Below are positions 44,872-52,652 of a DNA stretch of 52,652 nt, piece by piece. Within the stretch, counting starts at the first letter, position 1. Every line of letters starts with the position of its first letter. The stretch comes from Alphaproteobacteria bacterium (GTDB lineage Bacteria > Pseudomonadota > Alphaproteobacteria > Rhizobiales > Beijerinckiaceae), in contig VGCJ01000006.1 in NCBI GenBank assembly GCA_016870035.1, positions 1 to 52,652 on the forward strand. The letters run 5' to 3'. Position numbers and translations under genes: made by a program. Below the pieces are notes generated by a model. The model did no database searches, was not told where the DNA came from, and worked only from the letters and a program-made list of their open reading frames with translations.

Positions 44872-46386
44872 ATGACCGTAATTAACTCAAACATCAGTGC
44901 GTTGAAGGCTCAGTCGAGCCTGACGAAAAACGCAATAAAGCTCGATACTGCGATGGAGCGCCTCTCCACCGGTTATCGGATCAATTCGGCCAAGGATGAT
45001 GCGGCCGGTCTTGCCATCACCAACCGCATGACCTCGCAAATCCAAGGCCTCAATCAAGCCGTGCGCAATGCCAATGACGGCATTGCCATGATTGCAACCA
45101 TTGAAGGCGCGCTTGCCCAGACAACCAATGTCATGCAGCGTATGCGTGAACTTGCGGTTCAGGCCGCCAACGATTCAAACAGCACCGAAGACCGTCAGTA
45201 TCTGCATGCGGAAATGGTTCAGCTCAATAACGAGCTTGACCGTATTTCCTCGCAGGCACGCTTTAACGGCATTCGCGTTCTTGATGGCACTTTCACCAAT
45301 AAACAGCTCCAAGTCGGCGCTAATGGCAGTGAAACCGTTGCCTTCTCCGTCGACAGTGCAGCCGCCGCCGATATTGGTGTCCACCAAAAGCGTGTTGGCA
45401 CGATTGGTGTTGTCAACACCGAAACCACGTCAACAGCAACCGCATCCGTTCCGGCAAGTCCAATTTCGGGCGGGACACTCACAATTTCGGGCTTCTTGGG
45501 AACAACCGGTGTAACGATCGACCGTCTCGATTCTGCCCGACTTGTAGCGGCTGCAGTCAACGATGCATTTTCTAACACCGGCGTGGCGGCCAAAGCCGTA
45601 ACCAAGGCGAAACTGTCAAGTCTGTCAGCTGCAGGGACGATTACTTTTTCCGTCACAGGCAAAAATTCGACAGCAATTACGGTCAGTACGACAATTAGCA
45701 GTACATCTGATCTTACTTCACTTGCCGCTGCTTTTAATACTTTTTCGTCACAAACAGGGATTACGGCAGAATTATCAACCGACAAACTCAATGTTATCCT
45801 GACAAGTGGCGATGGATACGATATTCAACTCGCGGACTACACGAATAATGGAAACGGGACAATAAATGTAATTGGCCTTGCTGGTAATGGTGAAGCAATT
45901 TCAGCTGCCGATACGGCAATTACGTTAACGGCAACCACGACCCTTGATTCGGCCAGAATTATCGGTGATGTTCTCTTCGAATCGTCGAAAGAGTTTACAC
46001 TTAAAGATAATGCTGGAACGGCTGCTCAAACAAATTTTGTTGGCCAAACCGCTCAACCATCGTCGCTAGCCTCAATGTCGACTGTAAATATTCAGACGCA
46101 AAGTGGTGCCGGAACTGCAATATCAATCATCGATGGAGCATTGACACGTATCTCGTCTATGCGTGCTGATCTTGGTGCAATTTCTTCACGTCTCGAAAAA
46201 ACGGTTGATGCGTTGACCTCATCATCCGTGAATACTGCCGCTGCGCGTTCCCGTATCCTTGATACGGACTACGCCGCCGAAACCAGCGCCTTGGCAAAAT
46301 CACAGATTATTGCTCAGGCCTCAACGGCAATGCTTGCTCAGGCTAACCAACAGCCTCAACAAGTTCTCCAGCTGCTTAAGCAGTAA
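44872..46386 (+). CDS. Flagellin 2
   Basis: Second filament subunit, 504 aa. N-terminus MTVINSNISALKAQSSLTKN and LDTAMERLSTGYRINSAKDD; C-terminus ADLGAISSRLEKTVDALTSS, ending QQPQQVLQLLKQ. The ends are near those of flagellin 1 and the middle part, although more diverged, keeps shared blocks (STSDLTSL, VVGDLLF/IIGDVLF, FTLKD), so the pair arose by duplication. It has a sigma-54-type site instead of the sigma-28-type one of flagellin 1. Confidence 0.95.
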   Translation: MTVINSNISALKAQSSLTKNAIKLDTAMERLSTGYRINSAKDDAAGLAITNRMTSQIQGLNQAVRNANDGIAMIATIEGALAQTTNVMQRMRELAVQAANDSNSTEDRQYLHAEMVQLNNELDRISSQARFNGIRVLDGTFTNKQLQVGANGSETVAFSVDSAAAADIGVHQKRVGTIGVVNTETTSTATASVPASPISGGTLTISGFLGTTGVTIDRLDSARLVAAAVNDAFSNTGVAAKAVTKAKLSSLSAAGTITFSVTGKNSTAITVSTTISSTSDLTSLAAAFNTFSSQTGITAELSTDKLNVILTSGDGYDIQLADYTNNGNGTINVIGLAGNGEAISAADTAITLTATTTLDSARIIGDVLFESSKEFTLKDNAGTAAQTNFVGQTAQPSSLASMSTVNIQTQSGAGTAISIIDGALTRISSMRADLGAISSRLEKTVDALTSSSVNTAAARSRILDTDYAAETSALAKSQIIAQASTAMLAQANQQPQQVLQLLKQ

Positions 46387-46410
46387 GCGAAAGCTCCGGT
46401 GGAGAAGGCT

Positions 46411-46431
46411 GCCCCGGTCGGTGACCGGGGC
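46411..46431 (+). terminator. GC-rich hairpin after flagellin 2
   Basis: Perfect 9-bp stem GCCCCGGTC (46411-46419) / GACCGGGGC (46423-46431) with a GGT loop, but no T-run follows. It may be a weak terminator or protect the 3' end of the mRNA. Confidence 0.55.
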
Positions 46432-46440
46432 GGTTCGGCC

Positions 46441-46467
46441 TAAAACGGCTATATTTCTAACCGTCTT
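46441..46467 (+). promoter_or_regulatory. Probable sigma-28 promoter for fliD
   Basis: TAAA (46441-46444), 15 bases, ACCGTCTT (46460-46467): the same boxes and spacing as before flagellin 1. It lies 33 bases upstream of the fliD GTG. Confidence 0.55.
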
Positions 46468-46500
46468 AAGCAACCGGACTTTTAAAATGGAGCCTTTAAC

Positions 46501-48135
46501 GTGGTCGATTTGATTTCCGCTCTCGGCGCTGGATCTGGAATCGATATTAAAAAGCTTGCGAAAAATCTTTCGGACGCCACACATGCTTCCGAACAAAGCC
46601 AGCTTAATTCAAAAAAGAAAGCTGCCGAGGCTAGAATATCATCTGTCGGAAAAATTATGTCGACTGTTAATGATTTCACAGACGCATTGAAGTCGCTCGG
46701 CAATAGCTCAACATTCCAAAGAATTCCCACAAGCAGTGATACCACAAAAGTAAAAGTCAATTTTATTGATGGTACTATTCCACCAACTTTCAATAGCACA
46801 GTAAAAGTTGTAAAAAAGGCGATCGAAGCAAGCGTCATCATGCCTAAAATTTCGAGCCTTGAGGCGAACCTCCTTTCATCAGGCGCCACCGGAAATTTTA
46901 AGCTTGTAAATACTGACACGGGCGCAACACTGCAAGAATTCGATTTAAGTACATATAATACTCTCCCAAAATTAAGGGATGCAATAAACGCACTGACTGG
47001 ATATACGGCATCGATCATCCAAGGCGGAACTTCCACCACTCCTCACTATTATCTTTCAATTAAACGTGATTCAGGAGCCGCCAACTCATTTCAAACTCAA
47101 TTAAGTACAAGTGATTCAATGCAAAATTTTGCGGGGACGGTGGTGGCCGGAGACAGCCCTACGACGACGGCTGGTCAAGACGCTGAAATTCAAATTGATG
47201 GTATATCAATTACCTCCGCTACGAATGACTTTAAAAATATATTACCGGGTCTTCAAATAACAGCTGTGGACACGACGGGCGCTACGGATGCTTTAATTTC
47301 GTCGAAGACGGACACTGCCACTCTCAGTAATGCCATATCTACAGTGGTTGTCGGGTTCAATGCGCTTGTGAAAACGATCCAAAGCGAGACAGCATATAGT
47401 GAGGATCCAACAAAGCGGGGCGCTTTGGCTAATAATTCATCCGTGAAACAACTGTTAAATAATTTGCAAAAATTTACAACTCAGCGTATTTCTGGTTATG
47501 CAAGTACTTCGCACACGATGAGCGAGATTGGTATCTCGACTAATAAGGACGGTACAATATCTTTAAATGAGAGAACTTTTGCCAAAGTCCTGAGAGATAG
47601 TCCGTTGACGGTAGAGGCCGTGCTTGCTTCAAAACGCCAGATTTTAGATACTCGTATAAAGTTTGGCTCCGCGGGAGCCTCATTCCCACAGGGCGTTTAC
47701 GAAATCAGTAAAACAGGATCAACGACCTGGTCAATCAACGGCCAGGACGCTCAATACGCAAATGGTATTCTTAAATTTGGAAACGATAATGCTTCAAGCC
47801 TATCTCTCGTGGTATCGTCAGAATTGGGTGATAGCGGCGTTACAAGTTTTTCGACAAAACTTAATTATGCAAAAGGAATGATTGAGCGTTTTTCGGATAT
47901 GCTGACGGATGTGGCCAATACAAATTCAAGTATTCAAAAAATAACAGCCGTTGCCACGACCGAGATTACCAAAATTAATACGGGCCAATCAAATCTAAAT
48001 AATAAAATGACGGCGCTAAATAACCGGTACGTGAAGCAATTTGCTACGATGCAGACCTTCATCACTCAAGCCAATGACACAAAAAAGTCACTTACAAGTA
48101 TGATGGATGCGTGGTCAAATTCGATGAAGGGATGA
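46501..48135 (+). CDS. fliD: Flagellar filament cap protein FliD
   Basis: Cap at the filament tip that folds incoming flagellin. The 544-aa product starts at GTG 46501 with ggag upstream. It has the FliD N-terminal segment SALGAGSGIDIKKLAKNLSD, a central region with a flagellin IN-like part (TTAGQDAEIQIDGISITSAT, then NDFKNILPGLQITAVD), and a C-terminal FliD_C domain (GIERFSDMLTDVANT-like, ending in coiled-coil). fliS does not follow; the next gene is a glycosyltransferase. Confidence 0.92.
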   Translation: MVDLISALGAGSGIDIKKLAKNLSDATHASEQSQLNSKKKAAEARISSVGKIMSTVNDFTDALKSLGNSSTFQRIPTSSDTTKVKVNFIDGTIPPTFNSTVKVVKKAIEASVIMPKISSLEANLLSSGATGNFKLVNTDTGATLQEFDLSTYNTLPKLRDAINALTGYTASIIQGGTSTTPHYYLSIKRDSGAANSFQTQLSTSDSMQNFAGTVVAGDSPTTTAGQDAEIQIDGISITSATNDFKNILPGLQITAVDTTGATDALISSKTDTATLSNAISTVVVGFNALVKTIQSETAYSEDPTKRGALANNSSVKQLLNNLQKFTTQRISGYASTSHTMSEIGISTNKDGTISLNERTFAKVLRDSPLTVEAVLASKRQILDTRIKFGSAGASFPQGVYEISKTGSTTWSINGQDAQYANGILKFGNDNASSLSLVVSSELGDSGVTSFSTKLNYAKGMIERFSDMLTDVANTNSSIQKITAVATTEITKINTGQSNLNNKMTALNNRYVKQFATMQTFITQANDTKKSLTSMMDAWSNSMKG

Positions 48136-48256
48136 TTGTACATTTTGCTCTAAATAATTATCTAAATATAAAATACGTGATCTTGCCTAATTAAGCGAAT
48201 ACTCTGATTAAATACAAATTTCAATTTTCGACCACTAAACTCATTCATTAAAATTT

Positions 48257-48272
48257 TGGCATAATATTTGCT
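48257..48272 (+). promoter_or_regulatory. Sigma-54 promoter for the glycosyltransferase gene
   Basis: TGGCATAATATTTGCT matches the sigma-54 form at all defined bases. It lies 29 bases before the ATG at 48301, and ties this gene to the flagellar regulon. Confidence 0.8.
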
Positions 48273-48300
48273 ACTTTTTAAAGTGAATCAGAGGTGGCAA

Positions 48301-49005
48301 ATGAAACTGAAGATATTTGTTGGTTGGGATCCCCGCGAAGATATCGCTTGGCAAGTATGTCGACACTCAATTCTTTCGCGGACTGATCCGCGCGAAGTAT
48401 CGGTTACCCCACTTGTTCAAGCAGAATTACGTTCTCAAGGCTTATATTATCGTGACATTGATAAAAAAGCAGCAACCGAATTTAGCCTGACACGTTTTTT
48501 GACACCTGTGCTCGCAGATTACGAGGGGTATGCCCTTTTTGCCGATTGTGACTTTATCTTTTTGACAGATATTCAGAAAATCCTCAACGAAATTGATATC
48601 GGAAAGGCTGTCTCAGTTGTAAAACATGACTATCAACCGACCGATACTCATAAAATGGATGGTTGTGTACAATACATCTACCCTAGAAAGAATTGGTCCT
48701 CATTTATACTTTTCAATTGCGCCAACGAAAGTAATAAAGCTTTAACGCCTGCTCTCGTTAATTCAGCCGATCCGTCCTTCTTGCACAGGTTCAGTTGGCT
48801 TGATGATAGCGAAATTGGTGAACTGGATAAAGGATGGAACTATCTGGAAGGCGTATATCCAGCACACTACAACAATCTCAAGGCAATACATTATACGTCA
48901 GGCGGACCTTGGTTTGATCACAAGCAAGATTGTGACTTCGCGGATCTTTGGCTCGAAGAGCAAAAAAGATATATGGCTAATGGATTATCTAATGTTGCGG
49001 CATAG
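48301..49005 (+). CDS. GT8-like glycosyltransferase, possible flagellin modifier
   Basis: 234-aa protein. ATG 48301 has agaggt upstream, so the further upstream in-frame start at 48268, inside the promoter, is rejected. It starts KIFVGWDPREDIAWQVC, has a D-x-D motif (LFADCDFIFLTD, Asp82-Cys-Asp84) that would bind metal and nucleotide-sugar, and a C-terminal HYTSGGPWFD block as in GT8-like enzymes. No signal peptide, so it acts in the cytoplasm. Flanking fliD, the sigma-54 site and a TPR-glycosyltransferase nearby suggest flagellin glycosylation; substrate unknown. Confidence 0.82.
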   Translation: MKLKIFVGWDPREDIAWQVCRHSILSRTDPREVSVTPLVQAELRSQGLYYRDIDKKAATEFSLTRFLTPVLADYEGYALFADCDFIFLTDIQKILNEIDIGKAVSVVKHDYQPTDTHKMDGCVQYIYPRKNWSSFILFNCANESNKALTPALVNSADPSFLHRFSWLDDSEIGELDKGWNYLEGVYPAHYNNLKAIHYTSGGPWFDHKQDCDFADLWLEEQKRYMANGLSNVAA

Positions 49006-49069
49006 TGATCGATAATTTTGATATAATTAATTTCAAATTTTACTAACGATCGTAGGAGATCGGAGATAG

Positions 49070-49851
49070 AAAACATCCGCACGGTATGATCTGTCGAAAT
49101 ATCCCACTTGCTTAAACTTTCTTGAATTTCTCGGAGCGGCGAAAACTTATGGTGCTAGCCATATCAATTTCGTTACCGCAAATGGTATTATAAACAAATA
49201 CGATTTAGTGCAAACACAAGAGAGTATTGAAACTATACTTCTGCCGTTCTGTCGGATTTTTGGTGTTGGATATTCTTTTGATACCTTTAATACTGTTAGC
49301 GATGGCTTGATGATTGATCCAAATTATCATGTTTCGGTTCTATTTTCTGCACATGCAATAAATAGAACAATTGGTAAAGTTGAGTTATATCCATATTCAT
49401 CAATGAAGGGTAATTATTCGATTACACTCCGTAATGGTAAAAGATTTCTCTCTAGAGATTCAAATATTTTAGCCTGGGAAAAATTTGCTAACCAAATTGG
49501 GGCTAGAATAATTCCTGATTATGATAATGATAAAACAATAACTCTTATTCAAAAGACAGAAATATGGTCAAAATCAGTGGTAAATTTTTTTGTAAATAAT
49601 GGGCCTGCAATGGTAGCATATCTATCAAGCTATAATTACATGAGTTTTTTAAATGGCACCATGTCGAATATTAAAATTATCATGGCTTTCCTGAAGGCTC
49701 GCAATTCCCGTGGGCTGATAGTAGGCAAGAAATTATCTGGAAAAATGACGATTATGATACTCTGATGTATCATTTTGAGAAATATTACGAAACTGAAGGA
49801 AATGTTATTCTAACCGAATCAAGCTCTCAAGCTATACTGTTTCAAAGCTAA
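49070..49851 (+). pseudogene. Frameshifted gene of unknown function, near the glycosyltransferase
   Basis: An open frame runs from after the stop at 49067-49069 without any ATG (LSKYPTCLNFLEFLGAAKTY), passes the GTG at 49208, and ends at 49765. Reading continues in a different frame near 49670-49700 (YHGFPEGSQFPWADSRQEII ... AILFQS, stop 49849-49851) with good codon sense. So the gene appears to have a lost start and one frameshift. It includes NFFVNNGPAMVAYLSSYNY, a pattern I loosely associate with uncharacterised glycan-locus proteins. A sequencing error could explain the frameshift but not the missing start. Confidence 0.6.
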
Positions 49852-50046
49852 GTATTTTTTCAGCTTTTTCAATTAGCTGATTTTATTGAACATTTCGACC
49901 AAGTCGGTGTATTGTCTTAGCACCCTAAAGTTGAGCCATTATTGTGGTGCCAATGGGAGGGGTTGAGCCGCTACCCAAGTTTAGTCCACTGAGTACCAGA
50001 ATCTCCGGGGTTAAAGCTCGGGACAGTGCTGCCGCCGATCAGCCAT
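49852..50046. other. Intergenic stretch left of the IS remnant
   Basis: About 195 bases with no gene, promoter or terminator that I can support. It probably contains the degenerate left end of the insertion sequence. Confidence 0.4.
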
Positions 50047-51230
50047 TTAGTAGTGATATCGGCAATTTATTGCCGATCGCGCTGTGATCGCGCTGTGTGG
50101 TCGGATCTCATTATAGTTGTTGTGCCAAGCCTCCATTTTTGTTCGCGCGTCGTCAAGGTTCATGAACCAATGAGTGTTAAGGCATTCAGCTCGGAACTTG
50201 CCGTTGAGGCTTTCGATGAAGCTGTTGTCCGTCGGTTTACCAGGTCGGGAGAGCCGCAGGCGGGTGCGGAGCGTCCCATTCCAGAATGACGCCTTTGTGG
50301 TAGGCCCAAAGATCAAGATGCCGCGAAATAAATTCCGAGGCCTGATCAATGCGGATTGTTTTTGGATAGCCAACATTTTTGCAGACGGGTTTTAGTGTTT
50401 GAATAATATCTTCGTCACGATAGCTAAGATGAGGATCCACAACTGGTGAGAGCCGACTGAAGGTATCGACAACCGTCAGGACGCAAATCTTGGTTCCGGT
50501 GGCCAGCTGATCGTGGACAAAATCCAACGCCCAGATCTCGTTTATCTGAACAGCATTCGTCCGATCATTTCGAAGCTTCGCCTTTACCCTGAGCTTTGGA
50601 CTATCGGCAGGCAAATGATTCGCCGGATTAATTACTTCTCCGCTTCACTGTTTCGCGATTGCAAACCCATTTCTTTGTAAAGGCGATAAACCCTTTTCGG
50701 ATTGACCGCCTACCCCTCGCGTTTAAGCAGGATGTGGATGCGGCGATAGCCGTAACGCAGATACGTCTCACTGGTATATCTAATCTTAACCTTCAGATCT
50801 GCCTGATCATTCCGCCTGGACTTTTAGTTTTAAATCGATCGTGCAACGCGAAGAGTGACACAATCCCGTCGGGCCGACACTTTCCAATCAGATCGCAACT
50901 GATCAATAAGCTGACGTATACGAGCAGGCCTTGAATCTTTTTTTTTAGTACACTCTGAAGCATCGCTTTATCCAAAGACAGTTCCATTACGATCTGCTTC
51001 AACTTCGCGTTCTCATCTTCCAATTGCTGGAGCCGCTTCATTTCCGTCGGCAGTAAATTGCCGTACTACTTCCGCCAGCCGTAAAAGGTGGCCTCCAAAC
51101 CAAAGTTCCGCACGGCGAAATTCGTGCCTTACGACAGAATTCAGCAACTGCCGTACTCTCTTCTGCCTGCTTCAAAACAAACAAAATCTAGGCCTCAGTA
51201 TACTTTGATGCCTCCAAGGAACTCTCCTTG
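50047..51230 (-). mobile_element. Degenerate IS3-family insertion sequence
   Basis: Read on the minus strand. An orfA remnant (about 51220-50930) contains ILFVLKQAEESTAVAEFC and, after a frame change, MKRLQQLEDENAKLKQIVME, with stop codons where Gln and Lys codons would be expected. The orfB remnant (about 50880-50047) shows YGYRRIHILLKREG then a stop, the integrase core IWALDFVHDQLATGTKI and TIRIDQASEF, and in another frame GKPTDNSFIESLNGKFRAEC with HNNYNEIRPHSAI. The D, D and E catalytic segments are all present but in broken frames. Ends and target duplication were not identified. The nearest group by motif is IS407/IS2-like. Confidence 0.8.
50075..50096 (+). repeat. 11-base tandem duplication in the IS remnant
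   Basis: gatcgcgctgt occurs twice in direct tandem (50075-50085, 50086-50096) in the tail of the transposase remnant. As 11 is not a multiple of three, it would shift the frame. Confidence 0.85.
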
Positions 51231-51303
51231 TTCCCGATCGGGGATCATAATTGGAAAATTCCTGTTCTAAATGACCTAATTTACGGAAAGCAGATCAAGA
51301 ATT

Positions 51304-52652
51304 TTATATTTGCAGTATACATTTTTGTAATATTCTTAATTCAGGATCCCAATCTCCGATTACTTGCTGCCGGATCAATCTGACTGATCTATACCAAGGC
51401 AATTTAATTCCATGATGACCATATCGCCACTCGGGGTTGGCATTAATTAGAGCGAAACATTTTTTTCCTATCGCCCCTGACAAATGGACATTGGTATTCT
51501 GAACGGAGATCACATAATCCATATTTTCAATTAGGCCACATAAATTATCAATATCTTTTAACGATTCATTTGAAAAATGATGAAGATTTAAGTTAAATTT
51601 TTCTTGAATTCTATTTAAGTCAACTTCATAATCACCGTGTTGAATGCAATAGAGATTTATATCTTTTTTGGAATCAAAAATTTTGAGCAAATTTTCAATC
51701 TCAATCGATCGTTCTTTTGCTCTGGATAGGCTCGTTCCTCCCTTCCAGGATATTGCAATTTTTGGTGCGTCATTATTTTGCGAATTCTCAATGATCGACT
51801 TAAATTTTGACACAGATTCGTCGGTAGGCTGTAAATATGGGAGACCATTAAAATCCTTTATGAATCTCCTAAAGATAAACGGAAGACTACCCATACGGAT
51901 AATTAAAGCGTCTTTAAGAACTTGATCAGCAATCGTTTCTTGTTTTGAGATAAAATTGATTTCATTAAAAGAGTTTGAGAATATCCTCAGGAGACGATCA
52001 TCTATCTGGCAGGTAATCTTTTTTGCCACTACTTGCAAATCAGGAAGAGCGCTCAAGAACATTACTTGATCGCCTATCCCTTGCTCAAGAATAATGAAGA
52101 TATTTTTGTTCTTTACATCATCAATCGTTGGAAATTTCATGATGTAATTTTCAGGTATTGATTTTGGTCCACTCGACATTATGTGGAACCCATCGACGTT
52201 AAATCGATATTCATAACCCTTCCAGCCAAGTTCGAAATTTCCAAGAGATAGATCCATAAGTGACTTATGCCAATTAGCATTTGCATCCTCAGGATCCAGA
52301 TTTAAACACTCTTGGTAAATTTTATCGGCCTGCTCGAATTGCTTCAGATCTCGGAGAATATTGGCCTTTAGGGTTAGGATCTTTATATCTTTATGCAGGC
52401 ATTGATCCAATATTTGCAGAGCGTGCTCATTATTTTTGAGGTCTTGATATATTTTTGCCTTATTGATTACAATATCAATTGTTTCATTGTATTCATTTGT
52501 AGATTGCTTCTTTTGTAAAAATTCTTCCGCTTTTTTACAACATTCTAGAGCATCGTCATAGCGGTTGAGTGCGCGTAAAACATTGGCTTGATTGATGTAA
52601 ATTTCGTATCGTTCGGGTTCGATCTGAAGCGCATACTGATAGGATTTTAAAG
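51304..52652 (-). CDS. TPR-containing glycosyltransferase-like protein, 5' end outside window
   Basis: The frame is open from the stop at 51304 to the window edge, so at least 448 residues are encoded and the start lies beyond 52652. The first part has TPR-type helices (YALQIEPERYEIYINQANVL, LKANILRDLKQFEQADKIYQ, ECLNLDPEDANANWHKSL). The second half resembles the GT9/GT41-like domain in TPR proteins: ILEQGIGDQVMFLSALPDL, AISWKGGTSLSRAKERSIEI, and QNTNVHLSGAIGKKC before the WRYGHHGIKLPWYRSVRL tail. Such proteins occur in flagellin-glycosylation loci, but this role is inferred. A+T-rich like its surroundings. Confidence 0.8.
   Translation of the reverse strand, partial: LKSYQYALQIEPERYEIYINQANVLRALNRYDDALECCKKAEEFLQKKQSTNEYNETIDIVINKAKIYQDLKNNEHALQILDQCLHKDIKILTLKANILRDLKQFEQADKIYQECLNLDPEDANANWHKSLMDLSLGNFELGWKGYEYRFNVDGFHIMSSGPKSIPENYIMKFPTIDDVKNKNIFIILEQGIGDQVMFLSALPDLQVVAKKITCQIDDRLLRIFSNSFNEINFISKQETIADQVLKDALIIRMGSLPFIFRRFIKDFNGLPYLQPTDESVSKFKSIIENSQNNDAPKIAISWKGGTSLSRAKERSIEIENLLKIFDSKKDINLYCIQHGDYEVDLNRIQEKFNLNLHHFSNESLKDIDNLCGLIENMDYVISVQNTNVHLSGAIGKKCFALINANPEWRYGHHGIKLPWYRSVRLIRQQVIGDWDPELRILQKCILQI

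Overview
The window is almost entirely one large flagellar gene cluster, followed at its right end by a more A+T-rich stretch with glycosyltransferase-type genes, a decayed gene and an insertion-sequence remnant. The organism looks like an alphaproteobacterium of moderate G+C content. The gene set combines flhF, flhG and a sigma-28 gene (fliA) with clear sigma-54-type promoters, and flaF/flbT, fliS and CtrA-type regulators are not seen. That fits Rhodospirillales-like lineages better than Rhizobiales or Caulobacterales, but this placement is an inference and no species is claimed.

Layout. (1) 27-13277: fliF-G-H-I-J-K-L-M-N-O-P-Q-R-flhB, one long, mostly overlapping operon for the MS ring, switch and export apparatus, followed by three uncharacterised genes (13267-15069), one of them a small Cys-rich protein. 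(2) 15082-18197, minus strand: an operon flgP-flgT-flgA, a 104-aa unknown and a DUF2802-like gene, for P-ring chaperoning and outer-membrane collar-type proteins. (3) 18435-23426: flhA-flhF-flhG-fliA, divergent from (2), with a sigma-54 site for each direction in the shared gap. (4) 23423-25787: an uncharacterised gene, an extra single rod/hook-family gene with its own sigma-54 site, and two small unknowns. (5) 25892-31180: flgB-C-D-E, then 31409-40291: flgF-G-H-I-J(N)-K-L, each run with its own sigma-54 site. (6) 40275-42855: a membrane/coiled-coil protein, a lytic transglycosylase and an acidic, probably disordered protein. (7) 43106-48135: two paralogous flagellins and fliD. (8) 48301-52652: a GT8-like glycosyltransferase with a strong sigma-54 site, a frameshifted pseudogene, an IS3-family remnant, and a TPR-glycosyltransferase running off the end of the window.

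Regulation can be read from the DNA. Eight sites match the sigma-54 form TGGCAYR-N4-TTGCW closely, in front of hook/basal-body operons, the flhA operon, the flgP operon, a transglycosylase, the second flagellin and the glycosyltransferase. Two other late genes, the first flagellin and fliD, instead share TAAA-N15-ACCGTCTT, a plausible sigma-28 promoter for the fliA product encoded here. So the two flagellins appear to be under different sigma factors.

Unusual features are the very large FlgE (1235 aa), FlgK (1328 aa) and FliK (about 871 aa), an FlhF with an altered G3 motif beside an FlhG without the usual N-terminal activator region, and FlgP/FlgT-type proteins in an alphaproteobacterial-looking cluster. 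Not found in the window: fliE, motA/motB, a sigma-54 activator, chemotaxis genes, tRNA/rRNA genes or CRISPR arrays.
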